Shown: positions 1 to 7,059, counted from the stretch's first letter. The stretch: DNA of 8,476 nucleotides from Candidatus Omnitrophota bacterium (GCA_023246995.1 JAHFHI010000039.1:1-8476), one strand, 5' to 3'. Numbers and translations are program-made. Notes: generated by a model from the sequence alone, not told the origin.

Positions 1-1098
1 AATATACGGCACGGCTTTAACATCGTAGGCGGGCTCCCGTAGGTCAGCGCACCTCAAAAGCGTCTTTGCCCGTAAAAAAATCCAGGCCAAAGCGAGGACG
101 CCGAGAAGAACTCCGGCGACGCCCTCGACTTTCCACAGGTATTCGGGAACGTAGGTCAGTCCCTCCTCGGGCGAGCCATCCAGGCTTCCGGAAAGATTAT
201 GCAGGTTTCCGAAATAGGAAAGGCCTCCGATTCGGGCGACGATTTCATAGAAGCAAAGCACTGAAAGCGCCGCCCCTCCGTAGCAGAGGTAACGTACAAA
301 TTGCGTTTTTGAAAAAAAGGATTCCCTGGGCCGGAGCGCGATCACGGCAAAGGTGAGAAAGGGATAGATATAGTAGCCGGGGTAAACCGTGAAGGCGAAA
401 CCACTCAAAAGACCGGCAGCCGCGCACCGGCTGAAAGACAGGGGCTCCGCCACCGGAATGGTCTTTTTTAGAACGCAGTAAAACGCGGCGAGAAAAAATA
501 GTAATCCGTGATCATAGGGCAAAATGTGGCGCACATAGATGTTGCTATTGGCAAGAAGACCGTAGACCAGGGTGCTGACACCGGCCCATACGGGGTGCCC
601 TTTAAAAAAACGGCGGGAGATTTTGCAAAAAAACGCCAGGATCCCGAGAGAAACCGCCCAGTTAAAAAGCATCGGGATTTTCATGAATTCGGGATTGCGG
701 AAGTGGACGCCGCTCGTAATAAGACCGGTTTCAGGGTCGCGGGCCCGGATGCCCCCGGAAAGCTTCCAGATCAGTCCCTGAATCGTAAAAGGCAAAAGCC
801 GCAGCGTGATATGCGCAGGTTTGTCCGTGGATCCAAAAAGACTGGTTTTACCCGCCAGATGGGCGAACCCGCCCCGGATATCATGGTCAAAAAATATTTT
901 TTCAATCGCGTCCCCGGCCTCCCAGTACTGAAGCTCGTCGGGGATCGAAAGCGCCCCCCGGTCCAGAAGAGAAAGCCGGTAACCTCCGATCAGGACAAAA
1001 ATGGCAACAATCAGAAAAGGGGCGGAAAATGACCGCCGTTTTACCTGGAATAAGTCCTGTACCGGTGAGGGCGCGCGCAGGCTTGCGGCATTAGGCAT
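1..1098 (-). CDS. GT-C-like membrane glycosyltransferase, C-terminus off the left edge
   Basis: The minus frame stays open for 366 codons from ATG 1096-1098 to the window edge, so the C-terminus is missing. An in-frame TGA four codons upstream rules out a longer N-terminus. The protein has a hydrophobic segment at about residues 27-45. It is followed by a predicted extracytoplasmic stretch with the acidic motif IPDELQYWE (52-60), in the place where GT-C enzymes (PMT/ArnT-like, GT39/GT83) carry catalytic acidic residues. More hydrophobic segments lie at about 145-157, 172-185, 198-210, 225-254, 270-287 and 326-342, and an RHILPYDH motif at 190-197. GT-C enzymes transfer sugars from polyprenyl-phosphate donors to acceptors outside the membrane; donor and acceptor cannot be read here. 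The neighbour is a radical SAM gene, 79 nt away on the same strand. There is no clear Shine-Dalgarno site. A membrane protein is near certain; the glycosyltransferase role is likely, not proven. Confidence 0.72.
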   Translation of the reverse strand, partial: MPNAASLRAPSPVQDLFQVKRRSFSAPFLIVAIFVLIGGYRLSLLDRGALSIPDELQYWEAGDAIEKIFFDHDIRGGFAHLAGKTSLFGSTDKPAHITLRLLPFTIQGLIWKLSGGIRARDPETGLITSGVHFRNPEFMKIPMLFNWAVSLGILAFFCKISRRFFKGHPVWAGVSTLVYGLLANSNIYVRHILPYDHGLLFFLAAFYCVLKKTIPVAEPLSFSRCAAAGLLSGFAFTVYPGYYIYPFLTFAVIALRPRESFFSKTQFVRYLCYGGAALSVLCFYEIVARIGGLSYFGNLHNLSGSLDGSPEEGLTYVPEYLWKVEGVAGVLLGVLALAWIFLRAKTLLRCADLREPAYDVKAVPYI

Positions 1099-1109
1099 AA
1101 GGTTGCATC

Positions 1110-1138
1110 AGGATAATGGAAAAAGGGGTAAATTTCAA
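1110..1138 (-). promoter_or_regulatory. Candidate sigma70 promoter for the 1-1098 membrane gene
   Basis: On the minus strand TTGAAA (1133-1138, five of six consensus matches) is followed after 17 bp by TATCCT (1110-1115, four of six). The predicted transcription start near 1103 would leave only about five nucleotides before ATG 1098, implying a nearly leaderless message. A separate TATAAG at 1151-1156 could serve as a -10 box for a longer leader, but it has no convincing -35. Confidence 0.35.
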
Positions 1139-1168
1139 ACAGATTTTGATCTTATAGGACCTTTTTTG

Positions 1169-1187
1169 AGCCTCTCTTTAAGAGGCT
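1169..1187 (-). other. Perfect 7-bp hairpin spanning a stop codon
   Basis: AGCCTCT (1169-1175) and AGAGGCT (1181-1187) form a perfect inverted repeat with a 5-nt loop. The TAA stop of the radical SAM gene (1178-1180) lies in the loop. On the minus strand the hairpin is followed by a run of A, not T, so it does not fit an intrinsic terminator. It may protect the 3' end of the message or be incidental. Confidence 0.45.
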
Positions 1188-2734
1188 GAAACCGCTTCTT
1201 TACTGGGAAGGGGGCGGGGCTGCTCGTAATAGGGCAAATTCGAGCGGTTCGTCTTGGCCCGGTCCATCAGACGAAGAAGGGCTGATTCCAGACGGGTTTT
1301 CGGGCGGCGGGTCATCATGGCACGGGCCAAATCAATCAGGCGCCAAGGGTGAAGCGCGAAGCTGAAAAAGAAAAACAGGGACATGCCAAAGGAGGCCAGA
1401 ATCGGGGCAAGCCAGGAAGGAATATACTCCGAAAAACACCGGGGATTGGTGACCAGATTAAAGAAGTAGGTGTCGCTAAGACGGATCTTTCCCTTAGCCA
1501 TAAGTTCATCAAAAAGAGCGGATCCCGGATAGGGGGAAAAGGGGAAAAAAGAAACTTCATGGAGCCCAGCCACGGCAAGGCGTATGGCATACCCGTAACT
1601 TTCAAAAACATGCCCGATCTTTTCGCCGGGAAAACCCACGATAAAATTCGCCTTAGTCTTAATCCCGGCTTTGACGGCCCCGTTCACGGAAACCGCCATG
1701 GCTTTTTTATCGATCTTTTTCTTGATTCGTTTCAGCGTGTATTCCGAGCCGCTCTCGGGCGCGTAAATCACATTGCGGCAACCGGAAGCGAAAAGCAGGT
1801 CGACGACTTCACGATCGAGGGCCTCGGAACGGGTCCCGGAGGGAAGCTGCCAGGTGATCTTGAGCCCGCTTGTGATGATCAGGCGCGACATATCAAGGAT
1901 CCAGTCCTTCCGGACAATGGCGGTCAGGTCGTAAAAATCAAAATTCGTGACCCGGTAGGTTTCGACCCAATGCTTCATCTCATCCAGGACATTTTGCGGA
2001 GTCCGGGGTTTCCAGAGCCTTCCCCACATGGCCGGGTTGGAACAAAAGGTGCATTCATAGGGGCAGCCTCGGCTGGCAAGAAGCGGCATGCTCCGGCCGA
2101 TATCCACCCCCGGCATGGCCCCGCTTTCGATATAGTGATTGATGGGAAAAAGGTGCCACGCCGGCAGCGGAATTTGATCCACGTCCCGAATCCTGGTGGG
2201 CTTGGTGTTCCGGTGAATTTTACCGGCTTCCCGGAACACCAGGCCGGCAACGTCTTTTAAATCACGGCCGGCCTCTAAGGTATCCGCGAGTTCGGTGATC
2301 AAAGTTTCTCCTTCGCCAAGACCGCAAAAGGTCAATGCCGGACAATCTTCCATCACGAATTCCGGACAGGCCGTAATATGCTCGCCCCCGGCAATGATGG
2401 GGGCTTCTCGAAAAAACTCGCGGCAAGCCTGGATGACCCGCTTAGCCATCGGCCATTCGGTGGAAAACATGCAGGTTACGGCCAAAAGATCCGTATCCGC
2501 GGGAATGCGCGAAACAATCTCGGGGATCGGCAAACCCAGCGCCAAAACTCCGGCAACTCCTTCGATCCGGGAATAGTCTTGAAGGGCTTCTCCGATGGCA
2601 TCCACGACCGAAACCTGATGGCCGGCCCGAAGAAGACTTCCGGCCAGATAGGCAAGCCCGAGAGGCGGACTGCATCCGGGACGCACTTCGGAGGCGCTGA
2701 TCACCGAAGGCGTCCGGATCAGGCAGACCTTCAC
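1178..2734 (-). CDS. B12-binding-domain radical SAM protein
   Basis: The 518-residue protein has the two-part layout of cobalamin-type (class B) radical SAM enzymes. Residues 1 to about 150 resemble a B12-binding Rossmann-like domain: MKVCLIRTPS start, PPLGLAYLAGSL at 23-34, AGGEHITACPEF at 115-126, GLGEGE at 138-143. A radical SAM barrel follows, with the 4Fe-4S cysteines C224, C228 and C231 in SRGCPYECTFC, PESGS at 326-330 and GFPGE at 367-371. The usual cobalamin-ligand motif DxHxxG is not visible; DAIGEA stands at 45-50, as in many members that bind cobalamin base-off. The C-terminal region has a hydrophobic stretch at about 441-461, possibly a membrane anchor. The GTG start is chosen because GAGG (2742-2745) lies 7 nt upstream. 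Such enzymes methylate unactivated carbons or carry out other radical chemistry; the substrate is unknown. Its place between two GT-C-like genes suggests a lipid or glycan substrate, which is inference. Confidence 0.88.
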   Translation of the reverse strand: MKVCLIRTPSVISASEVRPGCSPPLGLAYLAGSLLRAGHQVSVVDAIGEALQDYSRIEGVAGVLALGLPIPEIVSRIPADTDLLAVTCMFSTEWPMAKRVIQACREFFREAPIIAGGEHITACPEFVMEDCPALTFCGLGEGETLITELADTLEAGRDLKDVAGLVFREAGKIHRNTKPTRIRDVDQIPLPAWHLFPINHYIESGAMPGVDIGRSMPLLASRGCPYECTFCSNPAMWGRLWKPRTPQNVLDEMKHWVETYRVTNFDFYDLTAIVRKDWILDMSRLIITSGLKITWQLPSGTRSEALDREVVDLLFASGCRNVIYAPESGSEYTLKRIKKKIDKKAMAVSVNGAVKAGIKTKANFIVGFPGEKIGHVFESYGYAIRLAVAGLHEVSFFPFSPYPGSALFDELMAKGKIRLSDTYFFNLVTNPRCFSEYIPSWLAPILASFGMSLFFFFSFALHPWRLIDLARAMMTRRPKTRLESALLRLMDRAKTNRSNLPYYEQPRPLPSKEAVSAS

Positions 2735-2790
2735 GCGGCGACCTCGGGGATTGTACTTACGCTGAGCGGTGGCGTCATGACAAGGTCTCT

Positions 2791-2818
2791 ATTCTGGTCT
2801 ATTTTGAATAAAAGTCAA
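2791..2818 (-). promoter_or_regulatory. Candidate sigma70 promoter for the radical SAM gene
   Basis: On the minus strand TTGACT (2813-2818, five of six) and CAGAAT (2791-2796, four of six) are separated by 16 bp. The predicted start near 2784 gives a leader of about 50 nt before GTG 2734, which carries its own GAGG ribosome site. It sits in the 140-bp gap after the upstream membrane gene, so the radical SAM gene probably starts a new transcript. Confidence 0.45.
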
Positions 2819-2864
2819 GGTGAGCTCCTGCCTTTTGAATCGGCAGAAATACCACAAACTGCAG

Positions 2865-2897
2865 AAAAAACGGGCTAAACCGGCCTCTCGGAGGCCG
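2865..2897 (-). terminator. Possible intrinsic terminator after the GT-C-like gene
   Basis: A GC-rich hairpin (CGGCCTC 2881-2887, loop TCG, GAGGCCG 2891-2897) overlaps the last codons of the membrane gene and is followed on the minus strand by six T (2865-2870). The 10-nt spacing between stem and T-run is longer than in a canonical terminator, so the call is tentative. Confidence 0.3.
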
Positions 2898-4101
2898 AAC
2901 GGCCGGCCTCCCTTTCAAGCTTGCCGGCCATAAAACAAAAACCCGCTAAATTGGCGCCGTAAAAGAAGACCGCCCACAAGCTGATCAAAGCGAATAAGAA
3001 CCGTCGCCGCAAAGGACGCTCTTGGCAACGGGCGATTCGTATTCCCATTTCTATAAAAACTCCTGCACCCGCCGCGACACCCATTAAGGGCAAATAAAGA
3101 TACCTGGGATGCGGATAACTTTTCCAATCCTCCAGAGCGCGAAGCGAAAACGGGCTGAATGCCACAAAAAACCAGAGGGCGGAAAAAAGAAAAAGGAACC
3201 CGTAGCGGCGCCTATCCTCAATGGATAAATATCGCTTCGCAGCCGTGAGGACGCCGGCCAGCGCTGCGGCGGGAAGAACCGCGCAAAAAACTTTCATCCG
3301 TGCGTTTTGTAAAAATACGGGCAGGATCTCCTCGCGCGGGATAAAGAGATGCGCCAGCGTCCAGAAAAGGCCCAGCGCTTTTTCAGGAAACCGCAGGTCG
3401 GGACTGACGTAGAGCGATGCGCCCGCCGAGCGGTAGTTAAACTGAAAAAAAAGGAAAAGTCCGGTGATGAACCCCAGTGGCAGATAGGCCCAAAGCCCCC
3501 TTCGGCAGTCCTGGTTGGATAAAAATCGCAGAATAAAAAGGTCATAAATAAAAAAGAGACCCGGCAGCATAACGGCTTCCTCATTGCATTGAAGGGCCAA
3601 AAACCAAAAAAGGAACGCGCCCAGAAACGCCCGTTTTGAGCCGCTGCGTCGAAAACGGTCAAAACAAAAAAACGCCAGCAATATCAGGTTTGCCATCATG
3701 AGCCGCGCCACGTTGCCGATCCACCCGACAGACTGAAAGTGAACGCCCAGACAGAGAAAAAAAAGGCCGCCCGCGAGAGCGCCCATTTCAGCAAGGCCGC
3801 AGCGGGTAAAGAATCGCATCAGCCCATAGACCGCAAACGAATGGAGCGCAAGGATCATCAGGTAATACGGGAAAGGATGGAGATGAAAAACAGGCCACAG
3901 CGCGCCCATGAATAAATACATGAGAATATGATTGCGTCCGGAATGGTCGGCCGCGAAAAGAAGGCCCGGCTCCGAGTAGACCCGTTTCGCGCGCTCCAGG
4001 ATCTCCAGGTCGTCGTTTAGGAACCGGTGACCGGAAAGACAGCGGGCCGCGAAAAAAAAGTAGAGTCCCCAAAAAAGAATAAGAAGCCAGCGCGGCTTCA
4101 T
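2875..4101 (-). CDS. Multi-pass GT-C-like membrane protein
   Basis: The 408-residue protein is strongly hydrophobic, with about nine to ten predicted membrane segments (for example 4-20, 57-73, 78-96, 105-120, 131-147, 157-170, 177-193, 205-221, 270-287, 300-316, 335-352, 367-390). After the first segment it carries FLNDDLEIL (27-35), whose acidic pair D30-D31 fits the catalytic position in the first outer loop of GT-C glycosyltransferases. HPRYLYLPLMG (331-341) near the C-terminus resembles a motif in bacterial O-glycan and TPR-linked GT-C proteins. NEE at 173-175 lies between two segments. The ATG (4099-4101) overlaps the TGA of the upstream epimerase in ATGA, with no strong ribosome site of its own, so translational coupling is likely. 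It probably transfers a sugar from a polyprenyl donor on the outer face of the membrane. A flippase or polymerase cannot be excluded. Confidence 0.68.
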   Translation of the reverse strand: MKPRWLLILFWGLYFFFAARCLSGHRFLNDDLEILERAKRVYSEPGLLFAADHSGRNHILMYLFMGALWPVFHLHPFPYYLMILALHSFAVYGLMRFFTRCGLAEMGALAGGLFFLCLGVHFQSVGWIGNVARLMMANLILLAFFCFDRFRRSGSKRAFLGAFLFWFLALQCNEEAVMLPGLFFIYDLFILRFLSNQDCRRGLWAYLPLGFITGLFLFFQFNYRSAGASLYVSPDLRFPEKALGLFWTLAHLFIPREEILPVFLQNARMKVFCAVLPAAALAGVLTAAKRYLSIEDRRRYGFLFLFSALWFFVAFSPFSLRALEDWKSYPHPRYLYLPLMGVAAGAGVFIEMGIRIARCQERPLRRRFLFALISLWAVFFYGANLAGFCFMAGKLEREAGRSASERPV

Positions 4102-5072
4102 CTTGACCGCAGAGGCGCGGCGTTTTGTTCGTAGATTTTCCGCGACGCCGGATCGTTACGATACCACTGGGCGGCTTTGCGAAACCCGGATTCAAAATCA
4201 TGCTTCGGCGCCCATCCGAGATCCTCTTTGATCCTGCGCGGATCGGCCATCCAAATCGAGGTATCCCAGCCCCGGCCCGGCATGGAATTCCAAACCGGCT
4301 CTTCGTTAAGGGCCATGACCCGGCGCGCGACGTCGACGACGTGGCGCATCTCGGTCTGAAAACCCGTTCCCACGTTATAGATGCCTTTCTTTGTTTTTTG
4401 GGGATGCGACGCGGCGAGAAGAAATGCTTCGCATACGTCGTCCACGTAGACAAAATCATGCGCTGTTTCGGGGCGCACCAGGGGGGGCAGCTTTCCTTTA
4501 GCCCCCTCGGCAAGAAGGGCCGGAATCAAACGCCCGGGTTCTTCGTAAGGCCCAAAAACCGAATAAAGCCGCAGCGTGACAATAGGCTTTTCAAAACGGC
4601 GCGCGGCATAACGGGCGTAAAGGGCCGCGGAAAGTTTACTCCACGCGTAATCACTCGCCGGCTCGCAGGCCTCCTCTTCGCTTGGAGCATGATCCTTAAA
4701 TCCATACTCCGAGGAGGACCCGGCAGCAATGAAAGCTTCGAATCCGGTTTCCAAGCAAGCCCGAATCAAATTCACGGTGCCGAGAACGTTGGTTTCGATC
4801 ATGGCTTGCAAATCCGTTTGCCACGAATAAGCGCCGTGGGCCGCGAGATGAAAGACCCAATCCGGACGTATGTTCTTGAGCGCTCGAGACAAGGATTCCG
4901 GATCCTGGAAGCTGCCGGAATGAAGGGTGACGTCCGACAAAACAGAGTCGACCCTCCAGAGCGAAGTGCCGGGCCGCATCCACAGATGAACCTCATGGCC
5001 TTCGGCAAGGAGCCTTCGCACCAGATTCGCTCCGACAAAGCCTGCCCCGCCGGTAACGAGAGTGCGTTTCAC
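4098..5072 (-). CDS. NAD-dependent nucleotide-sugar epimerase/dehydratase, extended SDR family
   Basis: The 324-residue protein is full length for extended short-chain dehydrogenases acting on nucleotide sugars (GalE, RfbB and GDP- or CDP-sugar reductase type). The N-terminal TGGAGFVG (7-14) is the NAD(P)-binding glycine motif, and FHLAA at 74-78 is a typical downstream strand. The catalytic residues are visible: serines in SSSEYG (119-124) and the YxxxK pair Y142 and K146. RLYSVFGPYEEPGRLIP (168-184) and HDFVYVDDVCEAF (205-217) belong to the substrate-binding C-terminal part. Which sugar it handles, and whether it epimerises, dehydrates or reduces, cannot be told from sequence. The start is GTG, 3 nt after the sulfotransferase stop and without an obvious Shine-Dalgarno site, so reinitiation by ribosomes leaving the upstream gene is likely. 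Its stop overlaps the next gene by 4 nt. Confidence 0.9.
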   Translation of the reverse strand: MKRTLVTGGAGFVGANLVRRLLAEGHEVHLWMRPGTSLWRVDSVLSDVTLHSGSFQDPESLSRALKNIRPDWVFHLAAHGAYSWQTDLQAMIETNVLGTVNLIRACLETGFEAFIAAGSSSEYGFKDHAPSEEEACEPASDYAWSKLSAALYARYAARRFEKPIVTLRLYSVFGPYEEPGRLIPALLAEGAKGKLPPLVRPETAHDFVYVDDVCEAFLLAASHPQKTKKGIYNVGTGFQTEMRHVVDVARRVMALNEEPVWNSMPGRGWDTSIWMADPRRIKEDLGWAPKHDFESGFRKAAQWYRNDPASRKIYEQNAAPLRSR

Positions 5073-5075
5073 GGT

Positions 5076-5999
5076 TTAAAGGAAGTCTGCGTAGCCCAGA
5101 ATTTTCAGATAAGGATTGGCGCGGCGGCGAATTTCGGCGATCTCGTCTCGGGGAAGTTCCCCGGCCGTGGCCCGATTCGCCTCCGTGCTGGCGCGGCGGA
5201 TGGTGCCCCAGGGGTAGATCTCCTGGAGTTCCGAACCGTTCCATGTCGGGTTCGAAAGCGTGGCAGAAGCTTCAAGGCCAAGTTTCCGGCAAAGCCCCCC
5301 CAAGACTTTCTTCGGATTCACCACGATATCTTCAAAGCGCAGGATGTGGAATCGCTTTGGAAACATTTCCCTGAAAAGCAGGGCATGATACTGGCTCAAG
5401 ACCCAGCCTAAAAGATAATCTTTCAGGCTGAGAGGCACGGGTCGCTTGCGGGTGTCGGCGTAAGCCGACCAGGGATTACGGACCACGTGGAGCACGTGTG
5501 CCTTGGGAAGATCGTTTAAGATCTTGTCGCCGTCAACGCCGACCACCGGGCTGTAGCCGACGTAAAAGGATTCCCTGCCGCTGCGTTTGCAGTCTTTCCA
5601 GGCCTCAAAAGTAGCCCGGAAAAAAGCTTCCACATTTCGCCCTCGGGACCGCCCCGTCCGTTTGATAAGCCCCTGATAGATTTTCAGGCGCTCCTCATCG
5701 GAAAAATCAAAAGGCATATGCCGGAATTTGCTCACATGCGGGGTGCGCGCGCGGACCTTACCTTCCTCATCAATGATCATTTTGTAATCATCATACGGGG
5801 TCGCGTCTAAGGCAAAGACCGGCCAGCGGTACTTCACCGGGAAAAGCGTGGTCAGGGAGTCCTGAACCAGCCGTGTTCCAAGCTGCGATTCGAACGGATA
5901 GACATGCATTTGCGGATGCCCGTCGAGAAAACGGTGGGTGGTGTTTCCCCCGTTCTCGTACATGGCGCTGATCATTAAAAAATGGAAATCTTTTACCAT
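5076..5999 (-). CDS. Sulfotransferase-like protein (PAPS-dependent type, divergent)
   Basis: Counted from ATG 5999, the protein has 307 residues, a normal length for bacterial sulfotransferases. The 3'-phosphate-binding motif is clear: VLHVVRNPWSAY (169-180) with R174 and S178. The fold is further supported by FHILRFEDIVVNPKKVL (217-233), a usual sulfotransferase stretch. The N-terminal PAPS loop is atypical: YENGGNTTHRFLDGHPQ (14-30) replaces the common R/K-S-G-T-T, so the basic residue before the loop is missing although TT, LDGHP and the following VYPFES are kept. It would move a sulfuryl group from PAPS to a hydroxyl, here probably on a sugar or lipid. The ATG at 5999 is preferred over in-frame TTG 6092 or ATG 6089: GAGGG (6007-6011) lies 7 nt upstream, and the extra 31 residues overlap the promoter and look non-coding. 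It is the first gene of the minus operon. Confidence 0.75.
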   Translation of the reverse strand: MVKDFHFLMISAMYENGGNTTHRFLDGHPQMHVYPFESQLGTRLVQDSLTTLFPVKYRWPVFALDATPYDDYKMIIDEEGKVRARTPHVSKFRHMPFDFSDEERLKIYQGLIKRTGRSRGRNVEAFFRATFEAWKDCKRSGRESFYVGYSPVVGVDGDKILNDLPKAHVLHVVRNPWSAYADTRKRPVPLSLKDYLLGWVLSQYHALLFREMFPKRFHILRFEDIVVNPKKVLGGLCRKLGLEASATLSNPTWNGSELQEIYPWGTIRRASTEANRATAGELPRDEIAEIRRRANPYLKILGYADFL

Positions 6000-6006
6000 C
6001 CTCGTT

Positions 6007-6011
6007 CCCTC
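6007..6011 (-). promoter_or_regulatory. Ribosome binding site that decides the sulfotransferase start
   Basis: GAGGG on the minus strand lies 7 nt before ATG 5997-5999. The longer possible starts at 6089 and 6092 have no such site and fall upstream of the likely promoter. Confidence 0.6.
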
Positions 6012-6035
6012 ATCTTTAGGGTCTGTGAAGTCGTG

Positions 6036-6064
6036 AGAATACGGTAAAAAAAGAGAAAACACAA
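6036..6064 (-). promoter_or_regulatory. Candidate promoter of the minus-strand operon
   Basis: TTGTGT (6059-6064) and TATTCT (6036-6041) are separated by 17 bp on the minus strand. The expected transcription start near 6029 leaves a leader of about 30 nt containing GAGGG before ATG 5999. The -35 matches only three of six consensus bases, but position and spacing fit. Confidence 0.4.
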
Positions 6065-6088
6065 CCCTTTTTATGCCCCCGGGGATCA

Positions 6089-6117
6089 TCAAAATTATTC
6101 TGGACAGCGGCTATAAG
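6089..6117 (+). promoter_or_regulatory. Weak promoter candidate for the transketolase operon
   Basis: TATAAG (6112-6117, five of six -10 matches) lies on the plus strand with a poor -35, TCAAAA (6089-6094), 17 bp upstream. If used, it leaves a leader of about 115 nt before ATG 6241. That leader holds a small GCCCG/CGGGC hairpin (6166-6178). Regulation or a different promoter cannot be excluded. Confidence 0.22.
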
Positions 6118-6240
6118 CCAAGATATCATCCAGGGTTACTGAAATTACGGGCCAATCGATGCACGGCCCGGAGCGGGCGCTTATCTTAAGAGTCGCCGTT
6201 GCCCTGCTGCCGCAAAAAACAGGAACCTTCCAAAGGCTGA

Positions 6241-7059
6241 ATGTTCGGGACTGAAACAAAAAAAAGTACGGCGGTCTCCGCGCGTCAAATAAGGCGCATT
6301 ATTTTAGAGCAGTCCCGCCGCGCCCATGTCGGGCACATCGGCTCCGCTTTATCCGTCGCGGATATTCTCGCGGCCCTCTATGGGCAGATTCTCAATATTC
6401 CAGCCCCCGACTCCCCGGATCGCGACCGTTTTATTCTCTCCAAGGGACATGCCGCCTTAGCCCTCTATGCGGCTTTAGCCCTCAAAGGGTTTTTGCCGGA
6501 AGCTCAACTCGAAACTTTTTGCGCGGACGCGAGCCTTTTGGGGGTCCACCCCGAACATGTTTTGGACGGCGTTGATTTTTCTACCGGATCCCTGGGACAG
6601 GGCCTTTCCATCGCAACCGGGGCTGCGCTAGCCGCGCGAATGCAGGATTCTCCGCGCCGCGTTTTTGTGCTGCTAAGCGACGCCGAGTGCAATGAAGGTT
6701 CCCTTTGGGAAGCCGCCCTGTTTGCCTCGCATCACAAACTTTCTAATTTGGTGGCCATCGTCGACTTAAACAGCCAGCAAGCCTTGGGGTATACCGACGA
6801 GGTCCTTCGTATTCCCTCAATGCCCAAACTATGGCAGGCATACGGCTGGGACGCGCAGGAACTCGACGGCCATGACAGCGCGCAAATCACCCGCGCGATC
6901 CGGAATCTCGATACCGCGGCAGGCCCGCCGCATGTGCTCGTGGCCAAAACCGTATTCGGCAAGGGCGTCTCTTTTATGGAGCGCCAGATCAAATGGCACT
7001 ACTGGCCCATGTCCGAGACTGAATTCAAGCAGGCGATGGCGGAGGTCGCAAACGCATGA
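6241..7059 (+). CDS. Transketolase N-terminal (thiamine diphosphate-binding) subunit
   Basis: The 272-residue protein matches the N-terminal half of transketolase, encoded separately as in many bacteria and archaea. Visible active-site parts are GHIGSALS (31-38, with H32), SKGHAALALY (67-76, with H70), HPEH (103-106), TGSLGQGLSIATG (115-127) and the diphosphate/metal motif SDAECNEGSLWEA (146-158). D147 and N177 (in VDLNSQQ) keep the expected metal-ligand positions, although the usual GDG is SDA. The end, KTVFGKGVSFME (236-247), is typical. With the next gene it would move two-carbon ketol units between sugar phosphates or a related acceptor. Its place in a glycan cluster suggests a dedicated biosynthetic role, not central metabolism (inference). 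AAAGG lies close upstream of the ATG (about 4 nt), acceptable but short. Its stop overlaps the C-terminal subunit gene by ATGA. Confidence 0.9.
   Translation: MFGTETKKSTAVSARQIRRIILEQSRRAHVGHIGSALSVADILAALYGQILNIPAPDSPDRDRFILSKGHAALALYAALALKGFLPEAQLETFCADASLLGVHPEHVLDGVDFSTGSLGQGLSIATGAALAARMQDSPRRVFVLLSDAECNEGSLWEAALFASHHKLSNLVAIVDLNSQQALGYTDEVLRIPSMPKLWQAYGWDAQELDGHDSAQITRAIRNLDTAAGPPHVLVAKTVFGKGVSFMERQIKWHYWPMSETEFKQAMAEVANA

Noticed and set aside
508..1032. Plus-strand open frame of 174 codons
   Set aside because: It is antisense to the left-edge GT-C-like gene, which runs unbroken on the minus strand for 366 codons and has membrane segments and an acidic motif.
1169..1187. Hairpin as an intrinsic terminator of the radical SAM gene
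   Set aside because: On the coding (minus) strand it is followed by CAAAAAAGG and has no T-run; on the plus strand no T-run follows either.
1349..2260. Plus-strand open frame of 303 codons
   Set aside because: It is antisense to the radical SAM gene, whose CxxxCxxC motif is on the minus strand; the plus product has no recognisable features.
4125..5411. Long plus-strand open frame of 428 codons
   Set aside because: It lies antisense across the end of the sulfotransferase and most of the epimerase, crosses their boundary, and its translation shows no domain, while the minus frames have clear motifs.
6000..6092. N-terminal extension of the sulfotransferase from TTG 6092 or ATG 6089
   Set aside because: There is no ribosome site there, the stretch contains the likely promoter, and ATG 5999 has GAGGG at 7 nt. 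The family motif begins only after 5999.
6166..6178. GCCCG/CGGGC inverted repeat in the divergent gap as a terminator or operator
   Set aside because: It is only 5 bp with a 3-nt loop and has no T-run; a repeat this short is expected by chance in GC-rich sequence.
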